64,000 bases of DNA from Hyphomicrobium_A sp963782555 (GTDB lineage: Bacteria > Pseudomonadota > Alphaproteobacteria > Rhizobiales > Hyphomicrobiaceae), in the NCBI GenBank assembly GCA_963782555.1, contig CAWAKB010000006.1, positions 1 through 64,000 of the forward strand, given 5' to 3'. A program made the translations under genes and the position numbers. Below the pieces are notes generated by a model, which made no database searches, had not been told where the DNA came from, and saw only the letters and a program-made list of their open reading frames with translations. Below are positions 8,554 to 16,589 of the stretch, one piece after another. Numbering within the stretch: position 1 is the first letter of the stretch; every line of letters begins with the position of its first letter.

Positions 8554-9048
8554 TCAGGCGTCCTTGGGGGCTTCGGCGACGGCCGCGGAGCGCTTGGCGC
8601 GATGGGCCTCGAGCCGCTGCTGCAGCGCCGGGTCCGAAAGGCCGAGGATTTGCCCTGCGAGCAGTCCAGCGTTGATCGCGCCCATCTCGCCGATCGCCAG
8701 CGTTGCGACGGGCACGCCGGCCGGCATCTGCGCGATCGAGTAGAGGCTGTCCTGGCCGCCCAGAACCGTCGTCGCGATGGGCACGCCGAGCACGGGCACG
8801 GGCGTCAGCGAGGCCGTCATGCCGGGCAGATGGGCCGCCCCGCCGGCGCCGGCGATGATAACCTTCAGTCCACGGTCCTTTGCCGTCTTGGCGTACTCGT
8901 AAAGGCGGTCTGGAGTGCGGTGGGCGGAGACGATGCGCGTCTCGTAGAAGACTTGCAGCTCGTCGAGGATCTCGGCCGCTCGCTTGAGGACGGGCCAGTC
9001 CGATTGGCTGCCCATGATGATGCCGACGAGGGCTTTCCCGGTGCTCAT
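8554..9048 (-). CDS. purE: N5-carboxyaminoimidazole ribonucleotide mutase
   Basis: A 164-residue class I PurE that converts N5-CAIR to CAIR. The family motifs GIIMGSQSDWPV (substrate phosphate binding), RIVSAHRTPDRL with the catalytic His, and IAGAGGAAHLPGM are present. First gene of the purE-purK operon. Confidence 0.95.
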   Translation of the reverse strand: MSTGKALVGIIMGSQSDWPVLKRAAEILDELQVFYETRIVSAHRTPDRLYEYAKTAKDRGLKVIIAGAGGAAHLPGMTASLTPVPVLGVPIATTVLGGQDSLYSIAQMPAGVPVATLAIGEMGAINAGLLAGQILGLSDPALQQRLEAHRAKRSAAVAEAPKDA

Positions 9049-9159
9049 TGTCAGTGCTGCGTCCGGCTCGAAAGAAAGCGGGGGATTACAGGAGAGGACC
9101 CTTCATGACAAGAGGATTGTCGCCGCTGACTTGACTGGGAGGCGCGCCGGCTGCGGCCG

Positions 9160-9366
9160 TCAAGCAATGATGTCAGGGAGGAGCTGATCCTCGATCGCGG
9201 TGATGCGATCCTTCAAGGCGAGCTTGCGTTTTTTCAGGCGCTTGACGAGGAGCTGATCCGCTGTGGCAGAGCCCTCGAGCAAGATGATCTCATCATCGAG
9301 CTCACGGTGCTCCGCCCTGAGCTTGACGAGTTCGTCACGGAGCTCTCTCTCGTCGACACGCTTCAT
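9160..9366 (-). CDS. YdcH/DUF465-family small coiled-coil protein
   Basis: A 68-residue acidic-basic helical protein with the DUF465 pattern (LRAEHRELDDEI then LKKRKLALKDRITAIE). The family is widespread in alphaproteobacteria, and its members are probably short coiled coils; no function is established. It is divergent from a second DUF465-like gene at 9642. Confidence 0.75.
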   Translation of the reverse strand: MKRVDERELRDELVKLRAEHRELDDEIILLEGSATADQLLVKRLKKRKLALKDRITAIEDQLLPDIIA

Positions 9367-9641
9367 TCACCGGCCCGGTCAAACGCCCCGTTGTTATACA
9401 CCGCGCGGGCACATGAACTATCGTCCCGTTTGGGGGGATATGGCAAGCGACTGCGGCGCGCTGACCCACAATATCCCTGGAACAGCGGCCAGTTGCAGCG
9501 TCGTGCGGGCGCTCAGGCCGCCCCTTTTTCATCAAATTGCGCGCTTCGGGTGGCGCTTACAATTGATCTTCGACATTGGACAACCGTCCCGTGATCTGGC
9601 AACTTAACGAGGTCTCTTCAACAATTTCATGGAGGACCATG

Positions 9642-9824
9642 ATGGCGCTTGCGGCTCATATCGCAGAGCTAGCGGAGAAGCACCGTCTTCTCGAGCGTAG
9701 GATTGAAGACGAGGTCGCCCGACCGGGGTCGGACGACATTGAGATACACCGATTGAAGCTGGAAAAACTCAAACTCAAGGATCAGATCGCTCGCTTGAGC
9801 GGCGAGGACGAGACGCGCCACTAG
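9642..9824 (+). CDS. YdcH/DUF465-family small protein, second copy
   Basis: A 60-residue relative of the gene at 9160-9366. HIAELAEKHRLLERRIEDE is followed by IHRLKLEKLKLKDQIARL, the same helix-turn-helix layout. Two adjacent ATGs lie at 9639 and 9642 behind GGAGG (9631-9635); 9642 gives the better spacing. An 8-bp stem with no T-run (GGCGAGCG/CGCTCGCC, 9843-9863) follows the stop. Confidence 0.7.
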   Translation: MALAAHIAELAEKHRLLERRIEDEVARPGSDDIEIHRLKLEKLKLKDQIARLSGEDETRH

Positions 9825-9965
9825 GCGCCTTATCAGCAGCGGGGCGAGCGGCCCTCGCTCGCCTCCCAAATCAGTCACGACAGCTCCGACCTGCTCTCAT
9901 TTCGCGGGGAAGGCACGCTTGTATTCAAGCGCGCAGCACCGCCGCGGCCGGCGCAGCTTCAGGCA

Positions 9966-10262
9966 CTAGAGCCCGAGCAACTCAAAAGCTTCTTGCGGTG
10001 AAAGAGGCGAGTAGTAATAGCCTGGCTTCCAGCCGGCCGCTTTCGCCTCCTCCGCGTTGAGCGCGACGACGACGTGCTCGCGTCCCCGGATGGAAGCCAG
10101 GGGATCGCCCGGCATTCCGAAGCGGACGTTCTTGGCATCGGTGCCGAGATAGAGATGGCCCCCGAGCTGGAGGAGCTGCTTGCACTCGGCGAAAGAGCGG
10201 ACGGCGGCAGGCGTGCCGGCGGTCGGGTGCTGGCCCTTCGTGCAGACCCAGAGCTCGGCCAT
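9966..10262 (-). CDS. Hypothetical protein, 98 residues
   Basis: Starts MAELWVCTKGQHPTAGTP, with AAAGG about 9 bases upstream; an in-frame ATG at 10298 would add 12 residues (MPLYPPPRKADP) and lacks a clear site. It has no signal peptide or membrane segment and ends YYYSPLSPQEAFELLGL. I do not recognise a family. The coding bias matches its neighbours. It lies 85 bases upstream of the acyl-CoA ligase start-to-stop region on the same strand but is not obviously linked to it. Confidence 0.55.
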   Translation of the reverse strand: MAELWVCTKGQHPTAGTPAAVRSFAECKQLLQLGGHLYLGTDAKNVRFGMPGDPLASIRGREHVVVALNAEEAKAAGWKPGYYYSPLSPQEAFELLGL

Positions 10263-10347
10263 GGGGTCAGCCTTTCGAGGAGGTGGGTAGAGTGGCATCA
10301 GCCGCCGAGCTGTGCCCTCAATCGCTTACGCCGAGGCAAAATCGGGC

Positions 10348-11976
10348 TCAAGCTTCTTTCGCCATCTGCCGCAGCTTGAATTTCTGGATCTTGCCGGTCG
10401 AGGTGCGCGGCACATCCACGAACACGATGTGGCGCGGGCATTTGTAGTGCGCGAGCCCTTCCCGGCACCAGGCGACGAGCTCCTCCACCGTGGCGCTCGC
10501 GCCGGTCCGCAGCTCGACAAAGGCGCACGGGGTCTCCCCCCACTTCTCGTCGGGCTTGGCGACGACGGCGCAGCAGGCGACCGCGGGATGCTTGTAGAGC
10601 ACGTCCTCCACCTCGATGGAGGAGATGTTCTCGCCGCCCGAGATGATGATGTCCTTGGAGCGGTCTTTGAGCTGGATGTAGCCGTCCGGATAGAGCACGC
10701 CGAGGTCGCCCGAATGGAACCAGCCGCCGGCGAAGGCCTCGTCGGTTGCGGCGGGGTTCTTGAGGTAGCCCTTCATCACGATATTGCCGCGGAACATCAC
10801 CTCGCCCAGCGTCTCGCCGTCTGCCGGCACCACCGTCAGGGTCATTGGGTCCATCACGGTGAGGCCTTCTAGCGAGATATAGCGCACGCCCTGGCGCGTG
10901 CGCTTGAAGGCGCGGCCGGCATCGTCGAGCTCGGCCCACGCGCTGTTCCACTCGTTGACCACGGCGGGGCCATAGGTCTCGGTGAGCCCATAAAGGTGGG
11001 TCAAGTGGAAGCCCGCCGCCGTCATAGCGTCGAGCACGGCCTGCGGGGGCGGGGCGGCGGCGTGGTTGACGCTGACGGTGTGCGAGATCGGGCGCTTTTC
11101 CTCCTCCTTGGCGTTGAGGAGAGTCGTCATGACGATGGGCGCGCCGGAGAGATGCGTGACCTTGTAATCGGCGATGGCATCGTACATCGCCTTGGCGCGC
11201 ACCCACCTGAGGCACACGTGCGTGCCGGCGACGACTGACAGCGACCAGGGAAAGCACCAGCCGTTGCAGTGGAACATGGGGAGCGTCCACAGATAGACGG
11301 GATGCAGCCCCATGCCGGTCTCGAGCGTGTTCGCGTAGCACATGAGCGCCGCGCCGCGGTGATGGTAGACGACGCCCTTGGGATTGCCGGTGGTGCCGGA
11401 GGTGTAGTTGAGCGCGATCGCGTCCCACTCGTCGTCCGGCGTGCGCCAGGCGAAATCGGGATCGCCCTCGGCGAGGAACGTCTCGTAGTCGAGATCGGAG
11501 AGACGCTCTCCCAGTTGCGGAAACTCCGGATCGTCGTAGTCGATGATGAGTGGCTTCACTTGCGCCTGCGTCAGGGCCTCCTTCATGGTCGCGGCGAACT
11601 CGCGATCGGTGATGAGGAGCTTGGTGTCGGCGTGGTCGAGCTGGAAGGCGACGATGGGCGCGTCGAGCCGGGTGTTGATCGAATGCAGCACCGCGCCCGC
11701 CATCGGCACGCCGTAGTGCGCCTCCAGCATCGATGGCGTATTCGACAGCATCACCGACACGGTGTCGCCGGGGCCGATCCCGCGTTTGACCAGGGCCGAG
11801 GCGAGCCGGCGCGAGCGCGCATAGAGCTCCGCGTAGCTCAGTCGTCGCTGCCCGTGAATGACGGCCGTGTGCCTCGGGTAGACGGCGGCCGCGCGCTCCA
11901 AGAACTGCAGAGGCGTCAGCGGCTGAAAGTTGGCTGGGGTCTTGTCGAGGTGCTCTTTGTAGGGATTTGAGGACAT
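10348..11976 (-). CDS. Acyl-CoA synthetase (AMP-forming), DmdB-like
   Basis: A 542-residue member of the adenylate-forming superfamily. It has the P-loop YTSGTTGNPKG, the HLYGLTETYGP segment, the adenylate-binding HSGDLGVLYPDGYIQLKDR, and SKDIIISGGENIS. The C-terminal lysine region STGKIQKFKL is intact. Overall length and the medium-chain-type N-terminus resemble DmdB (3-methylmercaptopropionyl-CoA ligase) and general fatty acyl-CoA ligases. The acyl substrate cannot be decided from sequence alone. Confidence 0.85.
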   Translation of the reverse strand: MSSNPYKEHLDKTPANFQPLTPLQFLERAAAVYPRHTAVIHGQRRLSYAELYARSRRLASALVKRGIGPGDTVSVMLSNTPSMLEAHYGVPMAGAVLHSINTRLDAPIVAFQLDHADTKLLITDREFAATMKEALTQAQVKPLIIDYDDPEFPQLGERLSDLDYETFLAEGDPDFAWRTPDDEWDAIALNYTSGTTGNPKGVVYHHRGAALMCYANTLETGMGLHPVYLWTLPMFHCNGWCFPWSLSVVAGTHVCLRWVRAKAMYDAIADYKVTHLSGAPIVMTTLLNAKEEEKRPISHTVSVNHAAAPPPQAVLDAMTAAGFHLTHLYGLTETYGPAVVNEWNSAWAELDDAGRAFKRTRQGVRYISLEGLTVMDPMTLTVVPADGETLGEVMFRGNIVMKGYLKNPAATDEAFAGGWFHSGDLGVLYPDGYIQLKDRSKDIIISGGENISSIEVEDVLYKHPAVACCAVVAKPDEKWGETPCAFVELRTGASATVEELVAWCREGLAHYKCPRHIVFVDVPRTSTGKIQKFKLRQMAKEA

Positions 11977-12220
11977 TGTCCGGCCGGCGCTCTCATCAAA
12001 CGGGTGCAGCGGGAAATCTGAACGTCGCAGAAACGCTAGCGAAAGCAGCGATGATCAGCAACGCCCATATCCGCATGCAAAGGCCGGACGCGTTCCAAGA
12101 CCGAGCCCGCGAGTGGATGCTAGCCGGCCATACCCAAGAAAAAGCTTTTCGCCTGGCTTTTTTGTCGGCTCGATTGGGGCTAACGTTGGGGCAGTCGCGT
12201 GGCTTCGCTGGGAGATGGCC

Positions 12221-12301
12221 ATGAGCGAGCTAAAGCAGCAGGCGGTCGCGCTTTGGATCCTGCTGATGCTTCTCTTGATCGTTCCGTGGATCCTGGAGTG
12301 A
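12221..12301 (+). CDS. Possible 26-residue membrane peptide
   Basis: ATG at 12221 behind GGAG (12211-12214) opens MSELKQQAVALWILLMLLL followed by IVPWILE and a stop. It is nearly all one transmembrane helix with a short polar N-terminus. No homologue is known to me; the case rests on the site and on the clean amphipathic layout. Confidence 0.3.
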   Translation: MSELKQQAVALWILLMLLLIVPWILE

Positions 12302-12383
12302 CGCTGGCGCCTTTGGGGCTCGCCAAGTTTCGCCATTTCTTTACGCGCCCGGTCTAGCCTTCCCGCCTCGTTGAGAGGGGCGA

Positions 12384-13595
12384 ATGGGCGCGCGCCAGAC
12401 GTACGATAGGGCCATGCTGTACGGCGCGCTGCTGGCTTTGCCGGCGGCCATGCTGGTCGTCGCCCAAAGCTTCTGGCCGAACGCCGATCTCTTTCAGCCC
12501 AATGGCTTCTATCTCGGCAGCGACTTCGTCAACTACTGGACGGGCGGCCGGCTGACGCTCGCGGGGCGAGCCGACGTCGTCTACGATCTGGTCCGCTACA
12601 ATGCGCACTTGCGCGATGGGTTCTCGCCCGAGCTGCGGCTGATGAATTTCTCCTATCCGCCGCACGCGCTGATCGTGCTGGCGGTGGTCGGCGCCTTCCC
12701 CTACCTCGTGGTCTTGCCGCTATGGTCGCTCGCCGGCGCGGCTGGTTTCATAGCGGTGGCGCTGGGCCGCTGGCCCGGGCGCCAGGACGGTCGTCTGCTG
12801 TGGGCGCTCGCCTTGGCGCCGGTGCTGTGGGTCAACATCGTCTTCGGTCAGTTCGGGCTGCTGCTCGCCCTGCTTTTTGTTGGGGCGCTGCGGGCGCTCC
12901 CCGTCCGCCCGATCCTTGCCGGCGTGCTGATCGGAGCGCTCACCATCAAGCCGCAGCTCGGGCTCCTCTTGCCGCTGATGCTCGTCTTGACGCATTCTTG
13001 GCGGGCATTCGCCGCTGCCGCCCTCACTGCCCTGGCTCTCGTCGCCTTGAGCGTCGCGGTGCTCGGCGTCGAGCCGTGGCAGGTCTACCTCGCTGACACG
13101 GTGCCGTTCCAATGGCGCTTCCTCGAGGTAATGAACGGGTTCTACCGCTTCCAGATGATCACGCCCTACGCGGCCCTGTGGTTCCTGGGGCTGCCGGTCG
13201 GCGCGGCGCTGGCGGGTCAGTGGGTCATATCCGTCCTCGTCGCGATCGCGGCCGTAGCCGTGATCAGGGGCGAGGCATCTTGGCCGCTCAAGGCCACGGT
13301 CGTCGCTTTCGGCTCCGTGCTGATGGTGCCCTACGTGCTCGCTTACGATCTCGCGATCCCGTTTGCGGCCCTGGTCTGGTACCTGCGTGATGGGCGGCCG
13401 CGGGCGGAGCCCTTTGGCGTGGCCGCCGTCGGCACCGTTTGGGCGCTGCCCTTCGGGCTCGGCATCCTGTCGCAGACGCAAGGCCTCCCGCTGCTGCCCC
13501 TTGCGCTGCTCGTCGTCTACATTTGGGTTGTCGGCGAGGCGCTGGGCTGGAGCTGGGTCAGGCGCGCCCGGCAAAGCGTCACCTCCAAGGCATGA
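12384..13595 (+). CDS. GT87-family (DUF2029) membrane glycosyltransferase
   Basis: A 403-residue polytopic protein, about 9-10 hydrophobic helices. The N-terminal loop GSDFVNYWTGGRLTLAG is the DUF2029/GT87 signature, the family that includes polyprenol-phosphate-mannose-dependent mannosyltransferases of actinobacteria. Repeated IKPQLGLLLPL and QFGLLLAL segments are typical. The sugar and acceptor here are unknown. It is convergent with trcR, whose stop is 14 bases away. Confidence 0.75.
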   Translation: MGARQTYDRAMLYGALLALPAAMLVVAQSFWPNADLFQPNGFYLGSDFVNYWTGGRLTLAGRADVVYDLVRYNAHLRDGFSPELRLMNFSYPPHALIVLAVVGAFPYLVVLPLWSLAGAAGFIAVALGRWPGRQDGRLLWALALAPVLWVNIVFGQFGLLLALLFVGALRALPVRPILAGVLIGALTIKPQLGLLLPLMLVLTHSWRAFAAAALTALALVALSVAVLGVEPWQVYLADTVPFQWRFLEVMNGFYRFQMITPYAALWFLGLPVGAALAGQWVISVLVAIAAVAVIRGEASWPLKATVVAFGSVLMVPYVLAYDLAIPFAALVWYLRDGRPRAEPFGVAAVGTVWALPFGLGILSQTQGLPLLPLALLVVYIWVVGEALGWSWVRRARQSVTSKA

Positions 13596-13608
13596 TCGTT
13601 GGGCGCGG

Positions 13609-14484
13609 CTACTCCTCGCGCGGCTGCTCGTCCGACTTGCCGCCCGTCTCCTCGTCGGCCGCTTCCTCGGTAGCCGGCTGCTCGGATGTCGGATGCTCAG
13701 ATGTCGGATGCTCGTCGGCCGCCTCCTCGGCGGGCTCCTCCTCGGCGGGCTCCTCGGCGACCTTCATCTCCTTGAGCTTGGCAAAGACGCGGGCCTGCTC
13801 CTCCTGGGGCGTCTCCTCGCGCGGCTGCTCGGTCTTGGGCTGCATGATCTCGACCTTGCGCGGCTCATCCGGCACGTGCGACGTCGTCTCCTCCGTCGGC
13901 AGAAGCGTACCGGCCTTCTCCATGCCTTTGTTCGCTTCCTTTTGCTCGCGCTCCACGCGCCGCGCCGCCTTCTTCACCTCGTTGTCGAGATCGATCTGCG
14001 AGCACAGCCCGAGCGTCACGGGGTCTTGGGGCGTGAGGTTGGGCGCGTTCCAGTGGGTACGGTCGCGGATCTGCGTGATCGTCGGCTTGGTGGTGCCGAC
14101 GAGGCGCATGATCTGGCTGTCCTTCAGCTCCGGGTGATTGCGCAAGAGCCAGAGCACGGCGTTGGGCCGGTCGTGCCGGCGCGACACCGGCGTATAGCGC
14201 GGTCCCTTCTTGGCTGGCGTCTCTGGCACCACGACCTTTGGCTCGGCGAGGTGCAGCTGGTGTGTGGGATCGCGCTCCGCCGTCTCGATCTCGTCGCGCG
14301 TCAGCTGGCCCGACGTCACCGGATCGAGGCCCTTGATGCCCTGGGCCACGTCGCCGTCGGCGATACCCTTCACCTCGAGCACGTGCAGCCCGCAGAAGGC
14401 GGCAATCTGTTCGAAGGTCAGCGACGTGTTCTCGACCAGCCAGACGGCGGTCGCCTTTGGCATGAGGGGTCTGCGATCGCTCAT
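13609..14484 (-). CDS. trcR: Cell-cycle transcriptional regulator TrcR (DUF1013)
   Basis: A 291-residue protein. The core (about residues 1-170) matches TrcR of Caulobacter and rhizobia: PLMPKATAVWLVENTSLTF, GIKGLDPVTSGQL, GPRYTPVSRRHDRPNA, WLLRNHPELKDSQIMRLVGT and TLGLCSQIDLDNEV. The ATG at 14484 has GGAGGTAAA upstream. The last 75 or so residues are an unusual Glu/Pro/Ala tail made of imperfect repeats (EEPAEEEPAEEAADEHPTSE and relatives) encoded by repetitive DNA at about 13610-13770. The tail is probably disordered. Confidence 0.85.
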   Translation of the reverse strand: MSDRRPLMPKATAVWLVENTSLTFEQIAAFCGLHVLEVKGIADGDVAQGIKGLDPVTSGQLTRDEIETAERDPTHQLHLAEPKVVVPETPAKKGPRYTPVSRRHDRPNAVLWLLRNHPELKDSQIMRLVGTTKPTITQIRDRTHWNAPNLTPQDPVTLGLCSQIDLDNEVKKAARRVEREQKEANKGMEKAGTLLPTEETTSHVPDEPRKVEIMQPKTEQPREETPQEEQARVFAKLKEMKVAEEPAEEEPAEEAADEHPTSEHPTSEQPATEEAADEETGGKSDEQPREE

Positions 14485-14730
14485 AACGGCTTTACCTCCG
14501 GCGTCCTGCGGTTGGGTCCGCAGGGCCATGCGTTTCCAGGCAACTGGGGAATGGCGCGTTATAGCTCGCCCGCCCTGGGCGGCGCAACCGCGGATCGGTC
14601 GGCCGCTACGGGGTGCCGGTGCACCCCATGACACGGGCTCATCCACGGGCCTGCAAGTTGCTCGGCAGGACGGGGGCAGATAGTGTCGCCGCGCGCAAAA
14701 CAAGGGTCGGTAACCAAGGGAGCGGAATGC

Positions 14731-15165
14731 ATGGCGGCGGAGGCAAAGGGCGTTTATTTCGAGGATCTTAACATCGGGCAGGAGGCCAGCCTCTCCAATA
14801 CCGTGACAGAGGCCACCATTGCCGCCTTCGCCGATGTCTCCGGCGACAAGAACCCCGTCCACATCGATGCCGATTACGCCGCGACGACGATGTTCAAGGA
14901 GCGCATCGCGCACGGCATGCTGTCGGCCGCCTACATCTCGGCTGTGTTCGGCATGAAGCTGCCGGGCCCCGGCGCCATCTACATCTCGCAGACCTTGAAG
15001 TTCAAAGGACCGGTCAAGATCGGCGACACGGTGGTGACGACGGTGAAGGTCGCCGAGCTCGTCCCGGAGAAGAAGCGCGCGCGCTTTCAGTGCGTGTGCG
15101 CCGTCGATGACAAGCCGGTGGTCGAGGGCGAGGCCGTGCTCATGGTTCCCGCACGGCCGGCTTAG
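14731..15165 (+). CDS. MaoC-family (R)-specific enoyl-CoA hydratase
   Basis: A 144-residue hot-dog-fold hydratase of the PhaJ/MaoC family. The hydratase-2 motif DVSGDKNPVHIDADYA supplies the catalytic Asp and His, and AHGMLSAAYIS follows at the usual spacing. It would hydrate trans-2-enoyl-CoA to (R)-3-hydroxyacyl-CoA, feeding polyhydroxyalkanoate or fatty-acid pathways. ATG at 14731 sits behind AGGGAGCGGA. Divergent from trcR. Confidence 0.85.
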   Translation: MAAEAKGVYFEDLNIGQEASLSNTVTEATIAAFADVSGDKNPVHIDADYAATTMFKERIAHGMLSAAYISAVFGMKLPGPGAIYISQTLKFKGPVKIGDTVVTTVKVAELVPEKKRARFQCVCAVDDKPVVEGEAVLMVPARPA

Positions 15166-15228
15166 ATACGGCTACGGCTCGATTTCGTTGATTGGGGTGG
15201 GATAAGGCTGAGGCGGCGCCGTTTTGAT

Positions 15229-15414
15229 CTACCGGCCAAGCCTTGCCGGACTCGAGAAGTGGATGCCCGTCAGCGAATGTCGTCCATGGCCGCGCACGAC
15301 GGCGTTGGCGAGAACGGTACCGACCACCGTTACGATGATGCCGATGACGATCTGGGAGATCCAACCCTTCATGGGAACGTAGGATGCCGGAGACGAGCGG
15401 CGGAATTTTGACAC
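15229..15414 (-). CDS. Small membrane protein, 61 residues
   Basis: GTG start at 15414 (MSKFRRSSPAS) or ATG at 15372 (MKGWISQ). Either way there is a single helix, WISQIVIGIIVTVVGTVLAN, then a polar tail. Neither start has a strong ribosome-binding site. Similar one-helix proteins are common in rhizobia; function unknown. Confidence 0.5.
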   Translation of the reverse strand: MSKFRRSSPASYVPMKGWISQIVIGIIVTVVGTVLANAVVRGHGRHSLTGIHFSSPARLGR

Positions 15415-15442
15415 GCGGGCATCAGGGAGGCGGTAAGGCGCT

Positions 15443-16396
15443 ATGCAGGTCGTTCATGGCTACGGGGATGTGCCGCCGTCAGCGCGTGGTGCCGTGCTCG
15501 CCATCGGCAACTTCGACGGCGTGCACCGCGGTCATCAGGCGCTCATCAAAGGGGCCGTCGATAAGGCGCGCGCGCTTGGGGCCCCCGCTGGGGTGCTCCT
15601 CTTCGAGCCGCACCCGCGCGAGTTCTTCCACCCGGAGGAGCCGCACTTCCGCTTGACGCCGCTGCCTGAGAAGCTGGCGATCTTCGAGGCGCTCGGTCTC
15701 GATCTGGCGATCGTTCTGACCTTCGATGCCGCCCTTGCCGGTCTTGCCGCCGACGACTTTATTGCGCGCGTGCTGGTCGAAGGCTTGGGAGCGCGTCACC
15801 TCGTCATCGGCCACGACTTCTTCTTCGGCAAGGGCCGCAGCGGCACGCCCGAGACGATGCAGGCGGCGGCCGAGCGCCACGGCTTCGGCGTGACCATCAT
15901 TGCGCCGGTCGCCGAGGACGGCGAGGTGTTCTCCTCGAGCGCGATCAGGCTGCGGCTGGCGCAGGGCGACGTGAAAGGGGCAGCGCGCATGCTGGGCCGC
16001 TGGTGGCGTACCGGAGGCGACGTCGTTGGCGGCGCCAAGCGCGGGATGGGGCTCGGGTTTCCCACAGCCAACGTGCCGCTGCCGCGCGGCACCGGGCTTG
16101 GCCATGGCATCTATGCCGTGCGCATCAATCTCGGGGGCGAGCGCTACGAGGGTGCCGCATATCTAGGCACGCGCCCCACCTATGACGATGGCATGCCGGT
16201 GTTGGAGGTGTTCCTGTTCGGCTTCGACGGCGATCTCTACGGCCGCGACATCAGCGTGGAGTTCATCGACTTCATTCGGGCCGATCGCAAATTCGACTCG
16301 AGCGAAGCGCTGATCGCGCAGATGGACGCCGATTGCACACAAGCGCGGCAGATCCTCGCGCGCACGCCCGCTGAGCCGTGTCGACCAATGCGATGA
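15443..16396 (+). CDS. ribF: Bifunctional riboflavin kinase/FAD synthetase
   Basis: A 317-residue RibF. The N-terminal FAD synthetase domain has LAIGNFDGVHRGHQ and GHDFFFGKGRSG; SSSAIRLRLAQGD marks the end of this domain. The C-terminal riboflavin kinase domain begins near residue 190 (KRGMGLGFPTANVPLP). It makes FMN from riboflavin and then FAD. Length is usual. No FMN riboswitch is seen upstream. Confidence 0.95.
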   Translation: MQVVHGYGDVPPSARGAVLAIGNFDGVHRGHQALIKGAVDKARALGAPAGVLLFEPHPREFFHPEEPHFRLTPLPEKLAIFEALGLDLAIVLTFDAALAGLAADDFIARVLVEGLGARHLVIGHDFFFGKGRSGTPETMQAAAERHGFGVTIIAPVAEDGEVFSSSAIRLRLAQGDVKGAARMLGRWWRTGGDVVGGAKRGMGLGFPTANVPLPRGTGLGHGIYAVRINLGGERYEGAAYLGTRPTYDDGMPVLEVFLFGFDGDLYGRDISVEFIDFIRADRKFDSSEALIAQMDADCTQARQILARTPAEPCRPMR

Positions 16397-16589
16397 CGGA
16401 GCGGAGGATGCCGCGGCGTCCCCGCTGGTCCGGCGAGGCTTGCGCCTTGCTCGGAGGAACGCCAACGGCAGCCTCCTGGCGCCGTCAACTGCGGCATAAG
16501 CCTTTGGTTCCCCGCTTCCACGCCTCCCTGGTGGATTAGCGGGAGGCATGTTGCTAGAACCCCCGCGAGACAACCGGCGGACAGAGAAG

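Noticed and set aside
9412..9607. A 65-residue frame starting MNYRPVWGDM between the DUF465 genes
   Set aside because: No ribosome-binding site at the right distance and no family resemblance; it lies in the shared promoter region.
9843..9863. A terminator after the second DUF465 gene
   Set aside because: The 8-bp stem has no T-run and such GC hairpins arise often at this base composition.
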